NCBI GenBank assembly: GCA_030248225.1
Contig: JASANE010007453.1
Coordinates: forward strand, 1 to 64,000
Direction of reading: 5' to 3'
DNA from: Trileptium ribeirensis
Taxonomy: Eukaryota > Nematoda > Enoplea > Enoplida > Thoracostomopsidae
Length of the DNA stretch: 64,000 nucleotides
Made by a program: the position numbers and the translations under genes. The notes under the pieces are model-generated. The model saw only the letters and a program-made list of their open reading frames with translations. It was not told the origin of the DNA and ran no database searches. Of the stretch, positions 12,601-27,600 are shown piece after piece (the first letter of the stretch is position 1; each line of letters opens with the position of its first letter).

Positions 12601-15600
12601 TGTAGCGTTTGGCCATTATTCTATGTAGTTACTGTTATGGCCGTAATTATTGTTATGTAGCTAAACGCTTTTGGTCCGTACGTAAAACTTCCTTCGCTTA
12701 AAAATTATTTCTGACTTTAAACAAAAACCTTGTTAAACAAAAATGTAACTAAAGCTGTAGGGCTGCAAATAAAATAGCTATATAAAACCTGTACCAACCA
12801 AATACTCCGACTCGGAATCTAACGCACTGGTTGCTTCATCCAATAGTAACACCCGAGGTTCCCTTATGAGTGCTCGAGCGATTGCCACACGCTGCTTCTG
12901 GCCACCTGAAATAATAATAATAATTTTAATGCAACACAGAGAAGCTATACAAAGAAACAACCACAGGTGAATCGAACACACGTCAAACAAAACCTGTATT
13001 AATGCGACTTTCGCGTTATAAAACGCCCGCCATGTGGAAGATTTGTCCCTGTGTGCTAACGACCATGGTGTATGGTATTCGAAAGGATGTACTATGGAGC
13101 ACAAATAATGGTGTCGCGTATACCGTGTACAATACACTATGGTGTCTTCGACATCCAATGTGTGAACAGTTGTTTAGAAAAGCCGGCAAAATTAGCTAAG
13201 TGAAATTTAAAATTATTAGTCTAATTGACTATATCCCATAAACCATACCGTTTAAAGCTATGCGTAGGAAGTTCATCGACAAATCGTGTACTGTATACAT
13301 TCCCTACAACAGAAAAAACAACAAGTCAACTTACCAAAGGATTTTTATCACCGCTAGCTAGAAGTTTGCAGCGTCCATAACACCATACATAAATGCTGAT
13401 GGTGTCCGAAACACTATATATAATCGCTTAGAATACAGCGTTGGTGTTCTGTACACTATATCGTTAACGGTGTTATGCAGGCTGTAGGTGGACAAAACTT
13501 TCACATAGTGGGCAGCTTATAATGTAAACGCCGCATAAGTTTATTAATAATTGCACAGATTTGCGCCAGACACGTAGACCAAGCACAACAAAAACTGATA
13601 AACTGAGATTTGCGAGACGGCCGATCTAGTGAAATTTTGCTTTACTTACAAAATGGTACAATTTTTAATTATCGCTCGAATTTTTAATTATTAAATTTTA
13701 ATTATCTGAAATCCATTACGAATTGATTAACATACATTGCACATTCTTACATAAAATTACGGAGCAAAATCTCATGTAACATTTTTGTTATAAGATATGG
13801 GCTTCGTTTCATACTTGACGGACAACGTAGTATAATGTTACGGCATGTGCCAGAAATGACTGCCGCCTTTCGAACGAGGAAGCATCGAACCAACAGCGAG
13901 CGAGCGGCGGTCATTTGTGGGGCATGAGCCAGTGGGCTCTTTGGTTCCGAACCGGGGGCGCCCGATTTTGCCAGGAGGCATTTTTCCAAAAGAAAAACGG
14001 TTAAAAATCGTGCCAGAAATGCTGCTAAAATGGCTCTGATGGAGAGAAAAAGCTATTTTGAAGCAAATTTTGACAAAATTTATGAAATTTTCCGCTTCAG
14101 AACGGAATTTTAGTATATACAAATTTTGATCAAATTTTATGTACTTTGGACCGATTGGAAACGAAAAATTTTTCGAAGAGGTGGTGATCCGGGGGAAACC
14201 CAAAATATTGCCAGGGGGCATGAGCCGGGGACACCTGTTCTGAACTAGGGGAACCGAAAAATGCCTGCCCCCAATTTGGAGAGCCCAGTTATAGTTAATC
14301 AATATTAGGCATCCACAAGCTTTTCAACCGACGACGCGCAAACGGCTGAAGCAATCAAAGGAAATCAACCTACAGCAGCATTACTTGGAACTCCCTTGTT
14401 TCTCGACCTGCTGGCAGTATAGTATAGTACATATATTCGTAGAAAAAGGCATGAAGCCTTCTGATGTACGCATAGCAATGTACAAAAATCAAATCAAATT
14501 CCTCTCGACAAATTCGCGAATAACAATTGAGCAGCTGATAATTTTTAGCAAACTATGGGTTGTTAATTTTGAGCTGTTAATTTAGCGATTTTGCTTTTTT
14601 GTTTGTCCGTAACTGTATCTAACCAACTACTGTACCTAATTTCGGCACAACAACCGGTGCCTTCTTAGAATAATTATAGCATGGGCCTACAGAAGAAAGG
14701 GTTTACTATTAAATGGGTAATTATTAATGAGTATGTTTTTGCATATAAGCAGCAATAATTTTCAAGACGATTTTAAGGCTTGATCTAGGCAAATGGATAC
14801 GACATTTTCAAATTTTTTGTATGAAAAATCAAATTAAGATGCACAGAAAAATACACAAAAACCATAGTCCAACTGATGCAGAGCACAGAATTAGACAGAA
14901 ATCATGCAAGCACATTTGAACATAGCTTGATTTAAAAGAATATTGAATACATGCAATCTATTTTAAGTAAATCATAGTTTATCAAACCTCAACCCGAAAC
15001 GAAGAATAGCGTAGGTACAAATGAAGCGACAATTATACAGGTTTGAATCATATACATATCTATATAGTTACAGACTGAAATAAATGGTAAATCTTTCGCC
15101 AACCGTTCATGAAAATTACGCGAATTCCTTCGCACACGGTATAGCGGAAATAATTAATAGTGTTGTTGATTAATTTGCTATTTTGCTAAATATTTGCTTG
15201 AACTTCTGTCCGACATTTATGCAGCCAATATAATATTAGCTGCATAATATTTTGCAGTGGTATGTTTTTTCTAGAAATGTAACTATTTTAAGTGTATATT
15301 ATTTACCTGATAGCTGAACACCCTTTTCTCCCGCCTGGGTCTCGTATCCGTCGCACAGCTCAGAAATAAATTGATGAGCATTCGCTAGCTGAGCGGCTTG
15401 TTCAATTTTGCTAGCCGTGACCGACGAAGAAACTATAACATTAGCATCGCTCAAAACACAGCTGCCTGAATCCAAAGCAATCATACAGTTGTCAATTGGA
15501 TTCATTACGCCATATGCAATATTTTCTCTGATCGATCGAGCATAAAGAACAGGTTCTTGACTAACGAACCCAACCTGAAGTTAGTGTATCGTAGTGCAAA

Positions 15601-18600
15601 CAGTAATATGCACAAGAGTCTTGAAACTTGCAACAAATTTTTAAGTTACGTTTAAAAGAACGATGCAGTTATGTATATACAATACCTATGAACATAACCA
15701 CTGCACGTTCAGACGGTCCAAAGGCGACAGTCACTTCTGGCGCGTAATGTAAGGATTACTGCCACAACTCATCAACAAAACTGCTATACAAATTTGAGTA
15801 TGTCGGTACCAAATATTTAATCCAAAAAGTAACTAAGATATGAATTTCGGAGTGGAGTACAGATAAAGCATGGTATTGGTCAGATGACAAAGGAAATCAC
15901 TCGCAGAACTGAAAAATGACTAATAGCTATGTCAGCAACTTAAATAATATATATATAGCATTATATATATATAACAGTATATAGCAATATATATAACATT
16001 TACAGACAGAAATAAATGCAAATATTTCGCAAAAAGTTCTTGAATGATTTTTTCTTCTATTTGTGTTCGTAACAGTACATAATTCGCTAGTAGTTCCAGG
16101 AAGATGCTTTTATTCCTGGATGACACTGCAAATCAGAGCTTTAGTACAGTGTATGCTTCCAAAATTATGTATTTATTATCGTTTTCGGCGTTTTACCAAA
16201 TTAAATTAGCTAGCACTTGGGTTACATGCCATATGAACGGTTGAGATTTAGACTGACGGATGTAGCCAAATTTGGATACTTTGTCCATTAAAACAAATTA
16301 TTTACGTATCTACAAAACGTTCGCTAGAGAGCAGGACCGAACAAACCGCGCATATACAACAAAGGAAAATTTACCTATTACTAGTAAACGTAATAAATTA
16401 CAAAAAGTGAGCACAGAAATATAGACAAAGTGCATTTTATATTTTGTTTAAGTACACAGTACTCACCAGAAATGAACGTCGCAGTTCAAACGGGCGAGTT
16501 GGACGAGCTGCGAGCGAGTGGCTCGCTCGAGAGTTGGAAACTATTTAATTTAATAGTAGATTTTATTTTTAGAACAAATTTATGTCGAGCGAGAGTATTC
16601 AAACAAAATATTTAATCAATGTATGTATCAGGTTTAAATAATTGATGTCTAATCCACCATACAAAAAGCATACATTATAAACCACCTTATCTAATTAGAA
16701 TACAAATAAAATTTTTCAGCTTTGATAGTCACATATTCATAATCAAAGCCATCAAAAACTACCAAGCGCAAAAATTAGCCATTTTGGGTGATTTTAAAAT
16801 CTGCATAAAATTAACTACAGTACTCGCCAGAAGTGAGTGTCGTTCGTTCGATGTTCGCTCGATAAATTCAAAAATTTGTTCGAACCGTGTTCGAAATTTT
16901 GGCGCAGTTTTTTTTAATTTCTTCGAAAAGTGTTCAAGAATAAATAATTTTTGTTCGATTTCTGTTCGATGTTCGTTCGTTCGAAATGTGACACTGATTT
17001 CTGACGAGTACTGTAATTAGCATATACGGCCAAGCTTTAGAGCTTTAGAAATGTTATATTCGTGATCAGCGGCATCAAAAATTACCGTGTGCCATTTTTA
17101 TTTCAGAGCACTTTGAAAATTTTCAAAAAATTAGCTAATTAATAATTAGCTAATTAACAAACTAATTAGCATGTTTTAAGCATCCTCGAATAGTAAAAAA
17201 CCAGATTCGTACTGAGCACGGCGAATTGTAGTATACGCACCAAAATAATAGCTTTAGACTAATTATTCATGGAAAAATAGGCAATTTTTTTGTGACAGTG
17301 ATAAAATAGACTAACATGCTTAACTAATTTGTTAATTACTAATATTAACTAAAGCAAATTTTGACGAAAACTATATCTTTCGCACCTGAAGGATAAACAA
17401 ACAAACAAAAAAATTTAATCGGTCCAGTAGTTATTGAGGATTTCGACAGACCGTCGGACAAACGGTACCGATTCTACATCTTTGACGAAAAAAACGCTTC
17501 GCTTCACTCAGCTCAATTAGAATTTTGTACATATTAATTTAGTAACAAGCAAGAAATTGAATTCGCTAAATGTGCGTAGCACGTGAGACATGTGAAATCA
17601 TCTAAGCACAGCGACATTACCTTTCCTATAATATACTATTTTTGTGGTGAAATGAGTGACTCAAACACAAACCTTAACATCTGAAAGTGAGAAATTTCAG
17701 AACCGATTTTATTCAATTTACAAACGAAGTATTATGTAAGTAGCATTTTCGCAGAAGAATATTTCGTGAATCGCTCGTGAAAATTAGCAGTTGTGATACT
17801 GCTATTCGCGAACCATGTGCTTATATATCAGAACTGTAATTTCAACACGGTTGTCCTTTTTCAGCAGTAGATAGCAAGCTATAAATAATAAATTCATTAG
17901 CTAAGCACTTCCACATTAACGGCTCTCCATTCGTTGAAAATTTTGTAGATCATCAACATATGGTTCGCAAGGCGTCGGATTTAACCACGTTGCATGAATT
18001 GGGAGCACTCCACCCGCCATTCAAATTTAGAAGTTGTAAAATTTAGTGATATTTCAATGCAAGTTGCTAAAATACATTTGCATAAAGCGCCTCATAAAAA
18101 AATTCCACGACATCACTGATTGAGGTGGTTAAACCAACTGGGGCGATTTTACCAGTGACAAACGAAATAGTTTGCCGGGCGCGTTAAACTCAGGGGTAAC
18201 ATAAAACTTTCCACTGGGCACCACTCAGGGGCGGCCGTTTTGAAAGAAGCGACACATGCCAAAGTACCTAGCTCAATTTAAAAAGCTCGTTCGAGACTCT
18301 GTATTTTACGAAGCCGCGCTTTTAGTGTAAGACAAGGAAACTGCAATGAATATGTTTAAAAAAGTTACTTTTGTATGTAAGAACGCGTGATCGTATTCCT
18401 GCACCGGTATTTCATCGATCAATACTTGACCGGAAATTGGTTGGTAGAAGTGTTCCAAAAGTGAAATGCAAGAACTTTTTCCGCCTCCGCTTGGACCAAC
18501 TAACGCAACAACCTCGCCGGGATCAACGTTAAAGGAAATGTCCTACAACAACAAAGAAATTTTGAAGAATATTTTCAAACGTATAGACACTATTTAAACA

Positions 18601-21600
18601 CGTGGTATATGATACACAATGACAGTACAATCTTCGCCAAAGTTTGTTCCATTATGGCGGAGTTAGTGCTCACGGGTCTTTTCTTTCAGGCCGCCCCAGC
18701 CCCAATTTGGTCAATTTTGAAGAAATAGAGCTGATTTTAGAATCTATCGATTCCGCTCGATGAGTCAGTTCAAAAAATACTCACTTTACCCACATCTCTG
18801 AAAAAAATAATTTTTTTGAAGTGCCAATGGTTCCTTGGGAACCCAAAATTTTTTCTTCGGAATATGGCCATGTTGGGTACCGTTCGACTCGGCCTGATGA
18901 AAAGGTTATTGAAATGTATGCCACCGTTAAAAAGTTATGAGGGTCAAAGTAACCCTGAAGGGCAGAAATAAAATGCAGGCCATGTCGTTCTCGATATACT
19001 AAGCCTAAGCCTTAGTCTTAGCCATCCACATATGAAACATACACTCAACCTAAGCCTAAGTCGGGGGGCTGCCGTCCCCCGAATCCTCAGCTCTAAACTG
19101 TTCTTTTTTCTAACGTTATAACATACCGTCCCCTCGGGGTTACTTGGGCCCTCATAACTTTCTAACGGTTTCAATAAACTACACACAAATAGATTTCTCT
19201 CATCAGGTCGAGTGCAACGGTACCGAACATGACCATGTTTAGAAGAAAAAAATTTTTGGGTTCCCAAAGGGGGACCATTGGCACCTCAAAAATCGAAAAA
19301 AAATTTGTCAGGGATGTGGATAAAATGAACTTTTTCCGAACCGCCTCATCGAGGTGAATCGATTGGTACCAAAATTAGCTCTGTATCTTAAAAGTTGACC
19401 AAATTCGGGCTGGCAGGGATTTCTAACAGAAAAGATTCGCGCTTGCAATCAATGATTGTTAGTTTTATAGGAAAAAACAGAAAGTCGAACAAACTACGTA
19501 TTTTGCTACGAGGTTTGGAACAAAATTGATAAAGAACACGAACAAATAAATTTTAAGACTTTAAAAGTACCGTTTAACAAATCTTTCGATGCAGCTGGAG
19601 TAAACCAGTCAAATACATTAAGGGAAAAGAATAATTTCCACTTCACCGGAACAGAATAAAAGTTTCACCACAATTATTGTGATAACGGTGGCATATTCTG
19701 CATTTACCATAAGTTTTAATTCATGCGACGTATCAGTTGAACAGGTTACTCAGAAAGTAAATTTTTTTGGTCCCAATATCTATAATTTCTCGGCTTACAC
19801 TTACGTTTCGACTTTAATTAGCTCAACTACAGTACGCGCCAGAAATGACTGTGGCAGTTCGAGCTAGTCGTGAGTGAGCGACCCACTCGCTTGCGGATCG
19901 CTCGATGTTTCGAAACTATACACATTAATAATAAATTCTATTTTAGAACAATTTTATTTCGAGCGAGTCAGAGCGAGCGACAGTCATTTTTGGCTGGTAC
20001 TATAACATATACCATCGTATAGAGTTATCTAAATTTACCCCACTGCATTATTAACTTGCTCATTAAGGCAATGTCTGAAATTTTATTACATCCCAAACTT
20101 ATCAACGAATTAGTGCAAATTTTAAACTTTGCCACCATATGTCAACATTAATCTGTACAGAAATAACCATACGTGGAAGTTCTGAAACATCTTTTGTCAA
20201 CAATTTGATTTGAAAGTAATATTACAATTTTAAATACAGTCAATAATCATCTGTTATCGTTCGTAATCCCAGACTATTAAAGGCCAAGGTTATACGGTAA
20301 CCATTTTGTATCCGGATGTTTTTTGCAGCGTCGAGATATCTAGAAATCCTAATGAGTAATTAGATCCTGTAACTTGTTGCAAAATTAATGTTGACGGCCT
20401 GACAGAATCCACGAAATTTCGGTTCGAACCTGTCGAGAAGACACTATCTGCAGTGACATTTTCCAATAATCTCTAGGGGAGCAGTGTTTGGCCAGATTCC
20501 ATAGAATGTAGCTTTTGGCGGTCGATGTTAATGTACATTATAAATTTGTTTGCCTTACCACAATCGAGCGCTACTTTGTTTGACCGTTTCCGATTATTGG
20601 TTAATAAATATTTTCATGTACTCAAAATTGTCCATCCGGTTTTTTACGACTATTTTAGTCGTTTTCAACGATATTTATATTTCGCAGTTAAATCCTTGCT
20701 ATTCAAGCAAGAATCAAAATCTGCCACGAGAAAATGCCGCAGTTTGTACCAAGAACTTTGAGATCAAGTACCTTAAAGACGTAGGTCATATTTTAAAGAG
20801 AATTTCAAAAAGGAACCCTGAGAGAACACTCCAAACGGCGTCGATAATATCCGTGACAAATAACATGGACTCCACCCGCTGTTTTTAAGTAGTATGCGTG
20901 TCACAGAATTCATTGTAAATTAAATGTTGTAAGGGCCAACTAAACTCCCCTGGTCTAATTAAATACAAACTTTACAGTCTAATAACTCACATTTAAAACA
21001 GTAATGTCCGGACGGGACGGATATGCGAATGAAACATGGTCAAAGCGGATTTTTCCCTGAAACTCGTTACTCACGACGTTTCCATTTGTGCATGAGATTC
21101 GCGGTTGTTGATCCAGAAGCTCAAATACTTTATGAGAAGCACCAACTGCCTCCATAAGACCTGTGTAAACATCTCCCATTCCCTAAAATAAGCGTAAAAT
21201 TAATTATTCAATAATCATTTTATACAATACACTCTTTTAACTAATTTTCCTACACCATAATGATTTTAACTTCAAACGTTCGCCAAAATGCATACTAAGT
21301 ATTTGTTCGGCTAATACGTTAATATATATATTATTACGCATGTTTTATACCTTACATAAAATATATGCATATATTTATATATAATATAGGCACGTTAACC
21401 TTCAAATGGACTAATTGCTATTGTCTGTCAAAATACAGTACGTTATATAAATGTCAAAGCGTTGTTCGAATCATCTGTTCCCAAAAATAATATCATCAAA
21501 GTTTGTTGTTCACCACTTGTTCAACGTTTCGCTAAAAGATCAGTTTATAATATCCTAAGGATTTTGCTAAACGTAAAGAAAGTCTTATAATCAAAGGAAC

Positions 21601-24600
21601 AGCAGTAATTTTGGCGAAAACATAGGCTGCAAACTCTATATCTTAGCGAACATTGAATTTATTATTCTTTATGCGACTATAATCATAGTCGACTAAAATG
21701 TTAATAGCAACCACCCCAGTGAAGCAAATACAGTACCTGTCAAAAATGACTGTCGCTCGCTCACGAATCGTTCGAAATAAATTTGTTCTAAAAATAGAAT
21801 TTACTACTAATTTAAGTAGTTTCGAAATCTCGAGCGAGCGACTCGCTCGCTCGTAATGCGACGGTCATTTTTGGCGAGTACTGTATGTGTAAAACTATCA
21901 CTGACCACAAGTGCTTCGCCAAGCTCGATTTGATAAAGAAGGTAACCGATTAAGTTTTCTGAAGTCATTTTGTTGATCAATACAAGATGACCACCGTACC
22001 AGAGCACACCAACTAGAAGCAGCAGATCAAAGACCTACAAATCAATGCAACAGACGGTTTGGCGAGTAATTACATTTTTAGACACAGCTAAGTTTCGTTA
22101 TATTCCGATACAATAAAATACTTGACTTCACTAGTAGTCAAGTCTTCAGTTTCATTATTACTACTGACCAATTTTTCGAGCATTCAATGCAGCCGTATTC
22201 GAAATTCGAAAACATAAAATAATGTTCGTTAATATGTCCTATGCACTGGTCTGTTTACTGACCACCTTTTTTACGTACAGAAAATACAGTAACGGCCAGA
22301 AACAAGAGAAAAATTTAGATGGATTTCGAATAAACAAAATTTCGGTCTGTTTCGATTTTAGCACAATTAAACAAATTTCGAATTTTTAAAACTTTCGAAT
22401 AATTTCGATTAAACAAAATTTCACCAGATTGCGATTTCGATTGCGTTCCATTTCCGTCGATTTTGATTGCACTTATTTTTGGCTACGACGGTACCTTTAC
22501 ATTCTGCACGAGAGTTTCAAAATAAGCCATATCATTCATCGTACTGGCCAAGTTATTGATAACTTATTTCAACATTCAGCTAACACTTAACTTTGCACGA
22601 TAACACATATCAACCATCGTTTCGGTTGTTTATATACAACTCAATCTAAGTACAAAAAATAGTCTGCTTTTTGAGAAAACCATGAAAATAATATTAACAG
22701 CGTTTATAATGTGATAGTACGTATTCTCTTTGATGTGCAAAATTAGTGTTGACAAATACCAATGATTATTTTCTGGCGAACTAACCTCTGAGATCCAGAT
22801 AAAACCCGCATATATAATAGCTTCACGTTTTCTTATTTTCAAGGTATCCTAAAAGCGGTAAATTATAGCAAGATACTTTGATCATATGATCTATCGATGG
22901 ATATGGTGGAAATGTGCAAAATTTTACGTGCCTGGAATAACAAGTAGCACACCAGCATTGAAAATTTTGCTTACAGCTGTGTAAACAAATCTATGAACAA
23001 ACAAGAACCAACTTAGTTCAAATTCTTAAAATTTTTTTGTATTTCTAAAACTTTGACTCATAGCTCAAAAATATATAGTCTGACAAAAATTATTGCCTAA
23101 AAGCGAACTTCATTAAATTCTTCAATCCAATTGCACTGGAAAGAGCTATGACCAAAATATTGGAAAACCCCAAATGGCCAAATAAGATTTCCAACTCGCG
23201 TCGGTGTTCTTGGAATTTGGACATAAAATGGTTGGAGCAGCTCAAAAACAATGATAGATTTCATTACGCGTTGAATAAAAAATTGCGAAAATCCATCAAT
23301 CCTGTGATGAATTCTGAATCACACAAACAAAGAAAATTTTTTGGTCAATTAAATGATATTTCAGCAACTTCCGCTCGCCGCGTTTTAATAAAAATGAGTG
23401 AGTCCAGTGTAAGTGCGTACACTATGGTTGTTCTTTTGTCAAAACCACGAATGGATTCGCGCAGCAATTCGCGTTCACAATTTCGCTATTGGTGTTCGCA
23501 TTTTTGTGAGCGCGAATATGGGTTCTGCGATATATGAATAGAATTTTCGTTCGCGAATTTGTCCATTTCGCAAGTTTGTCCGCGTTCATGAAATGATATT
23601 CTGAATCAGACAGCAATGTTCGCAGCCTATGTGTATATTATAGCATACGAGAAAGACGCGATTGATAGTCGAGTTTTCAATTGTGCATGGTCAGCCAAAT
23701 GCGATGCTGATTCGCAAAATGGTGACCGCGAACAATCCGTATAAGTTGCTATATACATCGCAAATCGCGAACGCAAGAAAAATTGTTATTTGTTCGCGTT
23801 CATCACTCTTACGATCATGTACTGTCTTGACAAAAGAATAACCTAGGTGTACGCACCTAAAGTGGAGTCACACATACGTAAACCCATAAAATTTACTATT
23901 GATGTTTAAAACAATACTGCTTAATGTTTGCTTAAGTGTGCGAATTAAATCCAGATAACATATTATTTTCTTCTTTACACAAAAATCTATCAATAATCCG
24001 TCTTAGATAAATTATTGTCAGACGCTCTAATGAGATAGAAATCAAAACCTTACGTTCAATTTCATCGAATATCGACTTGCTTCAAATGATTCGCCGGCAA
24101 GGCTTCGTACAGTACGCATTGTGCTCAGCACCTCATCGGCGACTTCATTTGCTTTTGCAAGTGTGTCTTGTACGTCTTTCGACAGTTTCTACGAAACCAG
24201 TGATCAATAAACAAAAATACAAACTATTGATGCTGGGACGCCATTTGTACACAAATACTGGTAGTTCGGGATTGCGACAAACCACTAAAAATTTATTGAG
24301 CATTGTTGTTTCATACCAAACAACATGTGACATAGTGTTGCAAATTCTTAAGAGCTTAATTTCAATTTCCTTCAATAATTGGATTGTATTGAGTTTGCCT
24401 GCCTATCATGATAAGTTTTCCCGTCTCGAATGATCGCATAATGTTTTACCTGCCTAATTCTAATCCAAGGTTTAACAACAGTAAAATGTCTGCAGCCAGA
24501 TGACAAAAGTGAACGTCGAAAATTATCCTAGCACCCAATTTTAGTCCACTATAAAACTACTTGAATCTAAAGCATGGAATTAAATCGTCCTAGAATATAG

Positions 24601-27600
24601 CGTGGCTTTAAATCCATTTTTTCCGGGAATTACTTCGAATACAATTTAATCCTCCCGCAAAATGATCATTATATTGACAAATTAGCATTTGTTTACGGAA
24701 TGTGATATGATATGAAATATGACAGTATGATACTAATTGGAATTAGAATTGTGTGTGGAATTGAACCTGCAGTTATGGACAGAAATAAAAGGCAATTGTT
24801 CGCGAAGCTTTCACGAATCGAGCTTACTTTTTCGCGGATTTTTCTGTTCGAATTGTTCTCCGATTTGCTATTATTTCTGCTCGCAACTGTACACATAATT
24901 CCATAAAAGTCGAAACAATCCCAGTCTATTTGATTAGAGGTGAATATGTTACGATTTGGAGTAGATCCGAAGTGGCATTCATTCCTGGCCTTGTTTTTAC
25001 CATCTTGGTGCGCATATCTTACACTATGGAGTTCATAAGAAATACGTAGCACAATACAGTCCCGGCCAAAAAAAAATAACTGCAACCGAGAACCATCAAA
25101 ATCGCAAACGATCCAAATCGCAATCGATCGAAATTTTGTTCTGCAGAAAATAATCCGAAATTTTGTTCTGCAGAAAATAATCCGAAATTTTGTTCTGCAG
25201 AAAACAATCCGAAATTTTATAAATTTGAAATTTATTTAATTTATTGTGCTAGCATCGAAAAATCAAAATCAACCCAATTTAACTGAAATCGATCGAAACT
25301 TTATTTAATCGAAATCAATGGAGGTTTCGATCGATTATTTTGCACTTATTTCTGGTACTGTGTGTATATTTACAACCAGTAGCCGGCTTTACACAGTTAA
25401 ATAAGTTCAAAACTAATCTCTGTAGTCATAATATAAAACTACATAAACACGTTCACATTTAAGAACTCCAATAAATCCGCGGCAAGCCATGTCCTGAAAA
25501 TACAGCATTATCATTTATCACTGTATAATATAAATATGCAGAATGCACACCAAGAGTTCGCCAGAAATGACTGTTGCTGGCTAGATGTTCGCTCACTCGA
25601 AATGCTTTCCGGCTTGTACGGCAGAATATACATCACGCAACAGTGTGAAAAATAGCTACGAATATTTGCACTCAGTACGGAGATAACATTAAGGATTTCA
25701 GTTTAGGAACTGGTAATCCCGATTAATGGCAGACGTTCTGTCAAATAAATTTATATTGCTATATGTTAAAGTTTTGAGAGCGGAATATCTACATAAATAA
25801 TTCGTCAATACACGTTATACATACGCCTAATGGCTTCGGTTGGTTTTTATATGGTTTATTTCACATCCATATAATATTAGTATTACTACTGTTGGAGTTG
25901 GTATATACAAGTGAATGCCTGATTACCACTAAACAGTGTCAACACTAACAGATGTTGCAGAAATGCAAAAAATTTTAATTAATACGATTCAAACTGTATA
26001 GTGTCAATGTATTCCTTACGGGATGCAAAATACCGCCCATGAATAAAAATGGCGCTCCTTATTCTGCCATTAAGCTGTCTTATGTATTCCTTACAAGATA
26101 CAAAACAGAGCCATGAATAAAATAGCTGCCATTAAACAATATTATGCATTCCTTACATGATGCAAAATATCTGTCATGAATAAAAATTTTGCTCCTTTGG
26201 CCGCCAGTAAGTTATATTATGCATTCCATAAAGAATGCAAAAAATCGACACCATAAATAAAAACTTTGCTCCATATGTTTCTAATAAGCTTTATTATGCA
26301 TTCTTTACATGATGCAAAATATCTGTCATGAATAAAAATTTTCCTCATTAGGCCGCCAGTAAGCTGCTATATTATGCATTCCATAAAGAATGCAAAAAAT
26401 CGATCATGAATAAAAATTTTGCTCTTTGTGCTGCCACTAGGCTATATTATGAAATCCTTGCAGGATGCAAAATATCAGTCATGAATGAATATTTCGCTAC
26501 AATTTACAAATTTTTTATGACTGTGCTGTCCCAGCTATAACAATATATGCACGATAGTATCAGATTGCTAAATTAAATAAAACAACACCAATGCATACAA
26601 ATTCGGTGTATAATCAAATTAAGCGAATATGTACTTCGTAATAATCACCGTAGGCTTCGGTAATAAGCGCGATCACAGGTAGAGCGATGAAATTTATCAA
26701 TGCCAATTTCCACGACATTTTAAACATAAAAACCAACGAACCGACGAAAAGAACCAAGTTTTTCAAAAATGTATTCACATTTAATGCAATGGTATCGGAC
26801 ATTGTTTCCGTGTCAGCGGTCAGTCGCGAAGTAACTTCTCCTGGAATAACATAGCAAATAATACTGTATTGTTAATAGATATTTCTATTGTATGTAGCAT
26901 TTTGTAAACGCAATCGCTATTACGAGTATGTACGTCTGTATTCATACAATCAATGCAGAAAATAAGTCTCGAACATACAAAAGGTTAGCTATAAAATTAA
27001 TCGTAGCTATTCAATTCAAACACCAATTATCGTTCAGGCTAAAAGCCACTCTAGTAAGGAATTTATGAAAAATTTCGATTACTAGACAATTATAATTGTT
27101 GTCGAGCAAAATTCGTTTCAGTATTACACAATCGAAGCACCTATATATTTATTCGGAGAATTTGAATAAACTTTACCTAAACTGTGTAGACTTTTCATTA
27201 AAGCCAGTGGCTCTTATATGTATGTTATCATCTCTATTATATAACCCCAGAATACTACAACCATAATGATAAAAATCTAGCCACGCTTAATAATATTCCG
27301 TTTACAATAATGTTTACTTTATTGCGTTTATCGGAAGACGCGTTAAATGTCGTATGGGCAAGGAGCACTAAATGGCCTACCAGCGGCGGAGTAGCCGGAA
27401 CCGGAACCAAAACTCTAATTTTTAGCTGGAAGCGGAACGGAAATCGAAACCTGGTCTTATCAATCAGATAAAATAAACTTAAGCATAAATGATCCTCTTT
27501 TTGTTGGTGGTGATCGATGGGCATATATGGTAACATAATCTAGGGGCTGTTTACCGGGCGAACCAAAATTTTGCTAAGCGGCTTAACCGTGGGCGCTTGT

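Noticed and set aside
13838..14302. 154-codon minus-strand frame in gene B intron 10.
   Set aside because: It runs through a hairpin MITE remnant and repeated GGGGGCATGAGCC-type words; composition is that of a repeat, not a gene.
23148..23537. Tc1 transposase fragment on the plus strand.
   Set aside because: The position between Tc1-like ends is suggestive, but no DNA-binding or DDE motif could be identified.
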